64,000 nucleotides of DNA from Rhodocyclaceae bacterium (lineage in GTDB: Bacteria; Pseudomonadota; Gammaproteobacteria; Burkholderiales; Rhodocyclaceae), in NCBI GenBank assembly GCA_006218025.1, contig VBWA01000007.1, positions 62,001-126,000 on the forward strand, written 5' to 3'. The notes beneath the pieces were generated by a model. The model was not told the DNA's origin. It saw only the letters and a program-made list of their open reading frames with translations, and did no database searches. Each line of letters opens with the position of its first letter. Position 1 is the stretch's first letter. The translations under genes and the position numbers were made by a program. Shown here one piece after another: positions 27,006 to 35,091 of the stretch.

Positions 27006-27904
27006 CATTTCGACGCGCGGGCAGCCGGCTTTTTGGAATGGCGACCGGCATAGTCGCGGGCGAACTGCCAGGCCACGCGGCCGCTGCGCGAACCGCGCAT
27101 CAGCGTCCATTGCAGGGCTTCGCCGCGCGCCGCGGCGATCTGCGCTTCCGACATGCCGAACTCGGCCATCCAGTGGGCGCAGATTTCGAGGTAGTGATCC
27201 TGGCCGAAGGGGTAGAAGGACAGCCAGAGGCCGAAGCGCTCCGACAGCGAGACCTTCTCTTCCGTGGTCTCGCCGGGATGAATGTCGCCGTCGGCGTTGT
27301 ATTTGGTTTCGAGGTTCTCCGACATCTTTTCCGGCATCAGGTGGCGGCGATTGGACGTCGCATACACCAGCAGGTTGTCCGGCATGCCGGTGATCGAACC
27401 GTCGAGGATGCTCTTCATCGCCTTGTAACCGGGCTCGCCCGATTCGAAGGAGAGGTCGTCGCAGAAGATGATGAAGCGCTCGCGGCGGCCGGCGATCAGA
27501 TCGACGATTTCCGGCAGATGAACGAGATCGTCCTTGTCGACTTCGATCAGGCGCAATCCCTTGGCCGCAAACTGGTTCAGCACGGCCTTGACCAGCGAGC
27601 TTTTGCCGGTGCCGCGCGCGCCCGTCAGCAGCACGTTGTTGGCGCTGCGTTTGGCGACGAACTGTTTGGTGTTCTGCGCGATGCGCTGCTTCTGGTCGTC
27701 GACGCCCTGCAAGTCTTCGAAGCGGATACGGTGCGGTTGCTTCACCGCTTCGAGCCAGCCGCGTCCGCCGCGGGTGCGCCAACGGAAGGCCGTGGCCGAC
27801 CAGTCGGTCGGCGGCAGGGGCGGCGGCAGAGCCGCCTCGATGCGATCGAACAGTACATCGAGGCGATTCATCAACGGAGCAAGGGCGCGGGTCAGGTCGG
27901 ACAT
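27005..27904 (-). CDS. DUF815 AAA+ ATPase
   Basis: 299 residues. A C-terminal AAA+ domain has the P-loop LLTGARGTGKSSLVKA (near residue 93), a Walker B-like FIIFCDDLSF, and VYATSNRRHLMPE as sensor 1. The N-terminal ~85 residues are specific to DUF815. Function is unknown; it is widely conserved in Proteobacteria and usually a lone gene. The stop abuts the inverted-repeat element. Confidence 0.85.
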   Translation of the reverse strand: MSDLTRALAPLMNRLDVLFDRIEAALPPPLPPTDWSATAFRWRTRGGRGWLEAVKQPHRIRFEDLQGVDDQKQRIAQNTKQFVAKRSANNVLLTGARGTGKSSLVKAVLNQFAAKGLRLIEVDKDDLVHLPEIVDLIAGRRERFIIFCDDLSFESGEPGYKAMKSILDGSITGMPDNLLVYATSNRRHLMPEKMSENLETKYNADGDIHPGETTEEKVSLSERFGLWLSFYPFGQDHYLEICAHWMAEFGMSEAQIAAARGEALQWTLMRGSRSGRVAWQFARDYAGRHSKKPAARASK

Positions 27905-27950
27905 CGGTTAAGCTTGCGGGCTCTTGAAAGCATGGCACTTTAGCAGATTC

Positions 27951-29177
27951 ATGTTTCGATTCTTCCCTGCCCTGATGGTCCTGCTGACCGTGGCCGGCTG
28001 TGCGCCGCTGCCCGTCCCGCCCGACACGCGTGCCGACGCCTGTCCCGTCCCCACCGCTTGCCCGGTCTGCCCGGTGTGCCCGCCCGTCGTGCCGCCCAAG
28101 CCGCCCGAGAAGCCCCTGCAGCCCGCCGACTGGAACGAGCTGCCGGGCTGGAACGACGACGATCCAGGTGTCGTGTTCGCGGCCCTGCTCGCGAGTTGCC
28201 GCAGCCTGGAGAGGCAGGCGCAATGGCAGCCGGTCTGCGGTTCGGCGCGGGCCATCGAGGACAAGAACGCGCCGGCCTTGCGCGCCTGGTTCGAGGCGCA
28301 ATTCCGGCCCTGGGTGCTGGTCAATCCGGACGGTTCGCGCACCGGGCTGATCACCGGCTACTACGAACCGATCCTGAAAGGCAGCCGCTCCGAGGCCCGC
28401 GGCTATTCCTATCCCGTCTTCGGTCCGCCCGACGACCTGATCGTCGTCGAACTGGCCGATCTCTACCCGGAGCTCAAGCACCTGCGCCTGCGCGGACGCA
28501 TCGAGGGGCGCAAACTCGTACCTTATTATTCGCGCGCCGAATGGACGCCGCAGGAAAGCAAGCGCTCACCTCAGGCCTTGCTCTGGATAAACGATCCGAT
28601 CGATCTGTTCTTCATGCAGATCCAGGGTTCGGGCCAGGTGCAGCTTGCCGACGGCAGCCGCGTGCGCCTCAACTACGCCGACCAGAACGGGCATCCCTAC
28701 CGTTCGATCGGCCGCTGGCTGATCGAGCGTGGCGAACTCAAGGCCGAGCAGGCCTCGATGCAGGGCATCAAGACCTGGGCCCGGGCCAACCCGTCGCGGC
28801 TGGCGGAACTGCTCAACGCCAATCCCAGCCTGGTGTTTTTCCGCGAACTGCCGGTCGAAGGCAGCGGACCGCAGGGCGCCATGGGGCTGGCCCTGACGCC
28901 CGAGCGTTCGCTGGCCGTCGACCCGCGCCACGTACCGCTCGGCGCGCCGATCTGGCTCGCCACCACACGACCGAACAGCGACCAGGCACTGACCCGCCTG
29001 ATGCTGGGGCAGGACACGGGCGGCGCCATACGCGGCGTGGTGCGCGCCGATTTCTATTGGGGCAGCGGCCCCGAGGCCGGCAGCCAAGCTGGAAAAATGC
29101 GTCAGCAGGGCCGCATGTGGGTGCTGATGCCGCGCAACTATGAGCCTCCGGGCGCTGCGAACAACGCACCAAAATAG
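27951..29177 (+). CDS. mltA: Membrane-bound lytic murein transglycosylase A
   Basis: Outer-membrane lipoprotein that cleaves peptidoglycan glycan strands. ATG 27951 begins a signal peptide with lipobox LTVAGC; a Cys/Pro-rich linker follows. The body carries GYYEPILKGSR, FFMQIQGSGQV, and the 3D-domain motif MLGQDTGGAIRGVVRADFYWG, in which the conserved Asp residues are catalytic. 408 residues, the normal length. It is followed by a gap with a repeat copy and the ammonium transporter promoter. Confidence 0.95.
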   Translation: MFRFFPALMVLLTVAGCAPLPVPPDTRADACPVPTACPVCPVCPPVVPPKPPEKPLQPADWNELPGWNDDDPGVVFAALLASCRSLERQAQWQPVCGSARAIEDKNAPALRAWFEAQFRPWVLVNPDGSRTGLITGYYEPILKGSRSEARGYSYPVFGPPDDLIVVELADLYPELKHLRLRGRIEGRKLVPYYSRAEWTPQESKRSPQALLWINDPIDLFFMQIQGSGQVQLADGSRVRLNYADQNGHPYRSIGRWLIERGELKAEQASMQGIKTWARANPSRLAELLNANPSLVFFRELPVEGSGPQGAMGLALTPERSLAVDPRHVPLGAPIWLATTRPNSDQALTRLMLGQDTGGAIRGVVRADFYWGSGPEAGSQAGKMRQQGRMWVLMPRNYEPPGAANNAPK

Positions 29178-29214
29178 ACGCCAGCAGCTTTCAGTCACCG
29201 CTGCGCGTCACTTT

Positions 29215-29241
29215 CACCGTCTCAGCAGCGCCGACTCTCAC
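29215..29241 (-). repeat. 27-bp dispersed repeat copy (mltA 3' side)
   Basis: On the minus strand: GAGAGTCGGCGCT, a diverged middle, then GAGACGGTG. It lies 38 bases after the mltA stop and touches the first NtrC-like box of amt. Relative to mltA it has the same orientation as the copies at other gene ends. Confidence 0.5.
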
Positions 29242-29284
29242 CATTGCGGTGCAGAGTCTGGCCTGATCGCACCACCAAGGTGCG
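29238..29284 (+). promoter_or_regulatory. Two NtrC-type enhancer boxes upstream of amt
   Basis: Box 1 at 29238-29254 (TCACC-ATTGC-GGTGC core) and box 2 at 29268-29284, where GCACC-ACCAA-GGTGC is a perfect NtrC palindrome. Centres are 30 bp apart, almost the same spacing as the pair before glnA (31 bp). Confidence 0.75.
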
Positions 29285-29336
29285 CTATGCTGTGCTTCGC
29301 TGGACGATCCTATTGATTTATCACTGATTTCTTGGC

Positions 29337-29352
29337 AGGAATGGTCATTGCT
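29337..29352 (+). promoter_or_regulatory. Probable sigma-54 promoter of amt
   Basis: AGGAATGGTCATTGCT has the GG-N10-GC spacing, a perfect -12 TTGCT and a poor -24 half. It is 44 bases before the amt ATG and about 60 bp downstream of the second NtrC box. Confidence 0.5.
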
Positions 29353-29395
29353 TTCATGCATCCCATTCGTGCCTTTGGCATCAGGGAGCCCCACA

Positions 29396-30551
29396 ATGGA
29401 GAATTTCAAGACATCCGCCGACGTGCTGTTCATTCTGCTCGGCGCCATCATGATCCTGGCCATGCATGCCGGCTTTGCCTTTCTGGAACTCGGCACGGTG
29501 CGCAAGAAGAACCAGATCAATGCGCTGGTGAAGATCCTCGCCGATTTTTCGGTCTCGACCCTGGCCTACTTCTTCATCGGCTACGGCATCGCCTACGGCG
29601 TGCATTTCTTTTCCAGCGCGGAAGTCCTGGCGCAAAAGAGCGGCTTCGAGCTGACCAAGTTCTTCTTCCTGCTGACCTTCGCCGCCGCGATCCCGGCCAT
29701 CGTCTCCGGCGGCATCGCCGAGCGCGCGCGCTTCGGCCCACAACTCGCTGCCACATTCCTGCTGGTCGGTTTCATCTATCCGATCTTCGAGGGCATTGCC
29801 TGGAACCAGGCCTTCGGCATCCAGGCTTGGTTCAAGTCCAGCTTCGGCGAAGAGTTCCACGATTTCGCCGGCTCGGTGGTGGTGCACGCCGTCGGCGGCT
29901 GGGTCGGCTTGGCCGCCGTGCTCCTGCTCGGCGCCCGGCGCGGGCGCTACCACAAGGACGGCGGCATATCGGCGCACCCGCCTTCGAGCATTCCCTTCCT
30001 CGCGCTCGGGGCCTGGATTCTCGTCGTCGGCTGGTTCGGCTTCAACGTCATGAGCGCGCAGACGCTGGACAAGGTCTCGGGCCTCGTCGCGATGAACTCG
30101 CTGATGGCGATGGTCGGCGGCACCCTGGTCGCGCTGGTGGTCGGCAGGAACGACCCGGGCTTCGTCCATAACGGCCCGCTGGCCGGGCTGGTGGCGATCT
30201 GTGCCGGCTCCGACCTCATGCATCCGCTCGGCGCCTTGATCACCGGCGGCGTCGCCGGCGGCCTCTTCGTCTTCATGTTCACGCTGACGCAGAACCGCTG
30301 GAAGATCGACGACGTGCTCGGCGTCTGGCCGCTGCACGGCCTCTGCGGCGCCTGGGGCGGGCGTCGCCTTCATGAGCCAGCTGGCCGGCACCGCGCTCGG
30401 CATTGCCGTGGCACTGGGCGGCGGCCTCCTGGTCTATGGCGTACTGAAAATGACCGTCGGCATCCGCCTCGAACCGGAAGACGAATTCAACGGCGCCGAC
30501 CTGACCGTGCACAAGATTTCGGCCAGCGCGGAGCGGGAAACGCTTTGGTAG
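29396..30551 (+). pseudogene. amt: Ammonium transporter, frameshifted
   Basis: Amt/MEP/Rh channel. The first frame from ATG 29396 reads normally through ten or so helices (FLELGTVRKKNQIN, FSVSTLAYFFIGYG, VVVHAVGGWVG with the first pore His, WPLHGLCGAWGG with the second). At about 30357-30361 an extra G in a GGGCGGGC run shifts the frame. The true continuation, read in the +1 frame, is VAFMSQLAGTALG ... EFNGADLTVHKISA ... ETLW to the stop at 30551. The stretch between GAWGG and the last helix is also shorter by roughly 12-15 residues than I expect for this family. Either a recent inactivation or a sequencing/assembly error. No glnK gene is adjacent. Confidence 0.85.
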
Positions 30552-30640
30552 TGATGATTGCACAGCAGGATTCACGAGGGATTCCGGGGCAGCCGACCAA
30601 CCAGCCAATTGGATAGCAGCACTTCAAGGCGGAACCAGGG

Positions 30641-31051
30641 TCATGTTGGCTCTGGTGGTCGGCGCAAATCGAGAAATAGAAAGCCCTTACCCTCGGCTAT
30701 CCTCCGCGACACCCTGATCTCGACGGCAAATTCATACCCGCGAGCATCGGTCGCCGCGAATTGTCGCCATTGGCTGCCTGCGCAAAGGTGGGCTAAATAT
30801 TTCGCGTTATCGTTTGGCGAAATTCCGTCGCGAAATAGACCTGCAATGAATTCCGAAGTGCGCCTTCCAAGCAGTCGGTTCCGGCTTGCGCCAAATATGT
30901 CCTCCACGGCCGACCCACAACCGCAGATTCGACCCAAGTCGTCCGCAATCAGCGTCGCGCACTCATCACGACCTGACAGTATCCATGTGACATGAGATCG
31001 GGTGAGGTTTGACGGGTATCGCCTTGGCGCGGTTGCCGCTTGAGTGATCAT
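30641..31051 (-). CDS. Small single PAS-domain protein
   Basis: 136 residues. A ribosome site AAGGAG lies 8 bases before ATG 31051. Residues ~35-130 follow the PAS pattern: ADDLGRICGCGSAVEDIFG, LLGRRTSEFIAGLF, then WRQFAATDARGYEFAVEIRVSR and FLFLDLRRP. There is no output domain. It may be a stand-alone sensor or a modulator of another kinase. It is convergent with amt. Confidence 0.72.
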   Translation of the reverse strand: MITQAATAPRRYPSNLTRSHVTWILSGRDECATLIADDLGRICGCGSAVEDIFGASRNRLLGRRTSEFIAGLFRDGISPNDNAKYLAHLCAGSQWRQFAATDARGYEFAVEIRVSRRIAEGKGFLFLDLRRPPEPT

Positions 31052-31358
31052 GATTTTTGCTCCTTGTCGATTGACAATGAAACGACCAGCGTAAAAAGGC
31101 TCACTCCGGTTTGACCGATCTCACATGGCATAGCCGAATCCACACTCAGTCTCGCCGGTGATGACCTTGCTCCTCGGATTACGATGGGGCAAGAGCGATC
31201 CTAGCGGCAGGACTGCAAACCTTGACGCCGACTGTTAGAGAGCTTAGGCACCAAATCCGACGCACTCTGTGCGGTAGCACCCATAGTTTTCAGGCGCGGC
31301 GGGTTTCGTCGGCCACGGCTTCCGTATCCGTCGCCTGCCGCCAATCGGGCGATATGCC
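31052..31358. other. 307-base gap without a recognisable gene
   Basis: Lies between the starts of the PAS gene and the end of the Pat-type gene, both leftward. It holds the PAS gene ribosome site and, near 31066-31080, a TTGACA-like hexamer on either strand (ATTGACAAT). No conserved ORF, RNA or clear terminator was seen. Base composition is lower in GC than the neighbours over its first half. Confidence 0.5.
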
Positions 31359-34055
31359 CTATGTGGTCTGCAGATCGAGCGTGCAGCGCACGATGCCCGC
31401 TTCTTCGCTGCGTCCGAAACTGAAGCCGAAGGCCTTGAGCAGGTCGAGCATCGACTGGTTGTCGTACATCACGTCGCCGCTGAATATCCGGATGCCGCGC
31501 TCGCGGGAATAGTCGATCATCTTGCGCAGCAGGCCGGATCCGATGCCCTGACCCTTCATGTCGGAGCGGATGATGATGGCGAATTCGGCGGTATGGTTGT
31601 CCGGTGTGGTGACGATGCGCACGACGCCGAGGGTTTCCGGCTCGCCATCCTCGCCTTGGGCACTGGCGATGAAGGCCATCTCGCGATCGTAGTCGACTTG
31701 CGTCAGCCGCGCCATGTCGCGGCGCGGGATCTGCTTGACGTAATGGAAGAAGCGGTAGACCAGGTCCTGCTCGCTCATGTGCGACAGGAAGACATAGTGC
31801 GCGGCTTCGTCTTCCGGGCGGATCGGGCGGAACAGCACCGGGCGGCCGTTGCGCAGCGCCGCCGTTTGCTCCAGCGCCTTCGGGTAAGGCTGGATCGCGA
31901 AACGATGCGGATTGAACGGTGCCGCCGATAGCTGAATGTGCGCATCGACGACCCTCACGCCCTTGTCGTCTGCGAACAGCGGATTGATGTCGAGTTCGAC
32001 GATCTCCGGCAGGTCGATCAGCAGTTGCGAGACCTTCGTCAGCACCAGGGCAATCGCTTCGCGATCCGCCGCGGGATCGCCGCGGTGGGTCTCGAGCAGC
32101 GTCGCGGCACGGCTGCGGCCGATCAAATCATGTGCCAGCGGCAGGTTCAGCGGCGGCAATCCCACCGACATGTCGCGGTAGATTCCCGCCGCGCGTCCGC
32201 CTTCGCCGAAAATGATCAGCGGCCCGAACAGCGGATCGGTGGCGACGCCGATCAGCAGTTGCCGCGCATGGCCGCGCGGCAACATGGACTGAAGGTTGAA
32301 ACCGCTGATGGTCATTTCCGGGTACTTGATCCGGGCCCGCTCGATCATGCCGCGGGCGGCGGCTTCCACAGCCTCCGCGGTTTCCAGATTGATGGCGACG
32401 CCGCCGATGTCCCACTTGCGCCGCAAGTCGCGCGACATGACGGCCAGTGCCACGGGAAACCCGATGCGCTGCGCGACTTGCGCCGCTTCCCGCGGATCGG
32501 CTGCGGCATGGGTCGCCACGACCGGAATGCCGTAAGCGGACAGAATCGCTTTCGACTCCGCCTCGGTGAGCTGCGTTCTCCCCGCGCTGAGCGCGCCGCG
32601 GACGACCTCGCGCGCGCCATCGACATCGGGCGTGAAGCTGCTCGAAATCGACGGCGGCACCTGCATCAGCAGTTCACGCGCCAGGCGATGGTTGTCCATG
32701 TGGAGGAAGGCGCGGGCACCATGTCCCGGCGTCGTGAAGGTCGGAATGCCGGCGTCGACGAATCGCGCGCGCTCGGCGGCGACGCTTTCGTCGCCGACCC
32801 AGCAGGTCAGCAGGTTGCAGGTAATGGATTTCGCGGCCTTGATCACGGTCTCCGCAATCTCGTCGCTGCTGCTCAGCGCGTTCGGCGTGTGCATCACGAG
32901 TATCGCGTTCGCCGCGCGCTCCTCGCAAAGCACCTTCAGCACTGCCTCGTAGCGTGCGGCGCCGGCGTCGACCCGGACATCGATGGGATTGCAGCCGTCC
33001 CAGCTCGGCGGCAGGATGCGCCGCAGCTTCGCCACCGTCTGCTCGTCGAGCGCCGGCATCGCATAGCCGCCGAGATGCAGGCTGTCCTCGGCCATGATGC
33101 CGCCGCCGCCGCCGTTGCTGATCGCCACCAGGCGGCTGCCGGTCATCGGCCGCGAGCGCACCACGGTCTCCACGGCGCCGAACAGTTCGTCGAGATGTTC
33201 GACGCGCAGGATGCCGGCACGGCGCAGCACGGCATCGAACACATCATCATTGCTGATCAGGTCCGACATGCCCAGAGACAGGGCTTCCGCGCTCCCCGCC
33301 AGGCGGCGGTGCGGCGCACGGCCGGCCTTGATCGCCACCACCGGCTTGTTCCGCGCCGCCGCACGCGCCGCGGCCATGAAGCTGCGCCGGTCGCGGATCG
33401 ATTCGATGTAGAGCAGGATGGCCTGAGTATCGGGATCGCTGGCCAGAAAATCGAGGACTTCGCCGAAGCCGATGTCCAGCGCGTCGCCCAGCGAAACGAA
33501 GTGCGAGAAGCCCACCTTCTTCGGCAGCGCCCAGTCGAGCACCATGGTGCCGACGGCATCCGATTGCGAAACAAAAGCGAGCTTGCCCGGTTCCACCCTC
33601 ATCTGGGAAAACGTGGCATTGATTCCCGCTTTCGGGATCAGAATTCCCAACGTGCTGCCGCCAAGCAGGCGTATTCCATAGCGGCGCGCCACTTCGAGAA
33701 TCACCTCCTCGAGCGGCCGTCCGTCGGGGCCGAGCGTGGTTGCCAGGTAACCCGCCATGATGATGGCGGCGCGGGTGCCGCGACGGCCGAGGTCTTCGAG
33801 CAGGGAGGGAATGGTCGCCGCCGGCGTGCAGATGATCGCCAGGTCCGGCGTCTGCGGCAGCGCGGCGACATTCGGGTAGGTCAACACCCCGGCCACAGCC
33901 TCGCGCTTCGGGTTCACCGGCATGATGACGCCGCCGAATCCGCCGGCGAGCAGGTTGCGCATCAGCACGTTGCCGATCCGCTGCGGACGCGCACTGGCGC
34001 CGATGACCGCGATGCTTTGCGGATTGAACAGGCTTTGCAGGAAATGGAAACTCAT
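31359..34055 (-). CDS. Acyl-CoA-synthetase-like protein with GNAT domain (Pat-type protein acetyltransferase)
   Basis: 898 residues: an N-terminal CoA-binding and succinyl-CoA-ligase-like part (SIAVIGASARPQRIGNVLMR), an ATP-grasp region in the middle (LTEAESKAILSAYGIPV), and a C-terminal GNAT acetyltransferase (FAIIIRSDMKGQGIGSGLLRKM). This layout is that of Salmonella Pat / E. coli PatZ, which acetylates and inactivates enzymes such as acetyl-CoA synthetase. The region corresponding to the ligase catalytic His was not traced, so ligase activity is open. It is a lone leftward gene. Confidence 0.88.
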   Translation of the reverse strand: MSFHFLQSLFNPQSIAVIGASARPQRIGNVLMRNLLAGGFGGVIMPVNPKREAVAGVLTYPNVAALPQTPDLAIICTPAATIPSLLEDLGRRGTRAAIIMAGYLATTLGPDGRPLEEVILEVARRYGIRLLGGSTLGILIPKAGINATFSQMRVEPGKLAFVSQSDAVGTMVLDWALPKKVGFSHFVSLGDALDIGFGEVLDFLASDPDTQAILLYIESIRDRRSFMAAARAAARNKPVVAIKAGRAPHRRLAGSAEALSLGMSDLISNDDVFDAVLRRAGILRVEHLDELFGAVETVVRSRPMTGSRLVAISNGGGGGIMAEDSLHLGGYAMPALDEQTVAKLRRILPPSWDGCNPIDVRVDAGAARYEAVLKVLCEERAANAILVMHTPNALSSSDEIAETVIKAAKSITCNLLTCWVGDESVAAERARFVDAGIPTFTTPGHGARAFLHMDNHRLARELLMQVPPSISSSFTPDVDGAREVVRGALSAGRTQLTEAESKAILSAYGIPVVATHAAADPREAAQVAQRIGFPVALAVMSRDLRRKWDIGGVAINLETAEAVEAAARGMIERARIKYPEMTISGFNLQSMLPRGHARQLLIGVATDPLFGPLIIFGEGGRAAGIYRDMSVGLPPLNLPLAHDLIGRSRAATLLETHRGDPAADREAIALVLTKVSQLLIDLPEIVELDINPLFADDKGVRVVDAHIQLSAAPFNPHRFAIQPYPKALEQTAALRNGRPVLFRPIRPEDEAAHYVFLSHMSEQDLVYRFFHYVKQIPRRDMARLTQVDYDREMAFIASAQGEDGEPETLGVVRIVTTPDNHTAEFAIIIRSDMKGQGIGSGLLRKMIDYSRERGIRIFSGDVMYDNQSMLDLLKAFGFSFGRSEEAGIVRCTLDLQTT

Positions 34056-34151
34056 GGCTGAACCGTCATGCCGATAGGGAATGGCATCAGTGCCGAGTTG
34101 TACATGCTAAGCCATTGCGCCCGGTTCTGTCCCGCCGGCATTGCGCCTCGG

Positions 34152-35060
34152 CTAGCTTGCCGTGCTTGGCTGCGGCCGGCTTTCGAGCAGCTTGACCAGC
34201 GTGTGCAGGACGCGATTGACCGGCGTGGCGATGCCCAGCGCCGCACCGCGCCGCAGCACATAACCGTTCAGATGATCGATCTCGCTGGGCTTGTGGCGCG
34301 CCACATCGTGGGCGGTCGAGGAGATCTGGCCGGCCATGGTGACCGCGATGCGCTGCACGGCCTCCCGGATGTCCCCCGGCACGCTGACTCCCTCGGCCCG
34401 CGCCACGGCGAGACATTCGTCCACCACGTCGCGCATCACGTCCTCCATGCCCTGGCCCTGCACCATGCGCCCGTAGGGCATTTGCGTGATGGCGGAGAGA
34501 GCGTTGTAGGCGCAATTGATGATCAGCTTGGCCCACAGCGCGCCAGCCACATTGTCGGAAATCTCCAGCGGCACCCCGGCAGCGGCGAACAGGCTCACCA
34601 GCTGCTGGCTCGCGGCCGACGGTCCAATCACGAGTTCGCCACGCCCGTGGTGCTTGACGTGGCCCGGTCCGGCCATTTCGGTGGCGACGTAGACGACGGC
34701 CGGCATGACTTCGCAGCCCAGCACCGCCTGCAGCCGCGCGGCATTGTCGTAGCCGTTCTGCAGGCTCAGCACCACGGCGCCGGGCGCGAGATGCGGCTTC
34801 ATCTGCGCCCCGGCGATTTCGGTGTCGGTCGACTTGACGCAGCACAGGACCACCTCCGCTCCCGCGATGCCGCTGGCATCGGTGACGGCCTGCAGCCGAA
34901 CGTGCTCGCGGAAGGACTGCGTGTCGAGCAGCAGGCCGTCACGCCGAATTGCCGCCACATGCTGCGGCCGTCCGATCAGCACCACTTCATGCCCGCCGCG
35001 CGCCAGCATGCCGCCGTAGTAGCAGCCGACGGCGCCGGCGCCCATCACCGCAATTTTCAT
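34152..35060 (-). CDS. panE: 2-dehydropantoate 2-reductase (ketopantoate reductase)
   Basis: NADPH-dependent reduction of ketopantoate to pantoate for CoA synthesis, cytosolic. 302 residues with the N-terminal Rossmann motif IAVMGAGAVGCYYGGML, a central SLQNGYDN, the catalytic Lys in LWAKLIINCAYNALSA, and the conserved SEIDHLNGYV near the C-terminus. Several paralogues of this family act on other keto acids; with no pan neighbours the exact substrate is likely but not certain. pepN lies 31 bases upstream in the same direction. Confidence 0.85.
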   Translation of the reverse strand: MKIAVMGAGAVGCYYGGMLARGGHEVVLIGRPQHVAAIRRDGLLLDTQSFREHVRLQAVTDASGIAGAEVVLCCVKSTDTEIAGAQMKPHLAPGAVVLSLQNGYDNAARLQAVLGCEVMPAVVYVATEMAGPGHVKHHGRGELVIGPSAASQQLVSLFAAAGVPLEISDNVAGALWAKLIINCAYNALSAITQMPYGRMVQGQGMEDVMRDVVDECLAVARAEGVSVPGDIREAVQRIAVTMAGQISSTAHDVARHKPSEIDHLNGYVLRRGAALGIATPVNRVLHTLVKLLESRPQPSTAS

Positions 35061-35091
35061 CGTGCGTCCTCCCTTATGTGGTGAGCCCGCC

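Noticed and set aside
31052-31358. Remnant of a mobile element
   Set aside because: No inverted terminal repeats, target duplication or transposase motif found by eye.
31938-34061. 707-codon plus-strand frame over the Pat-type gene
   Set aside because: Antisense shadow; the composition is the mirror of the minus-strand gene.
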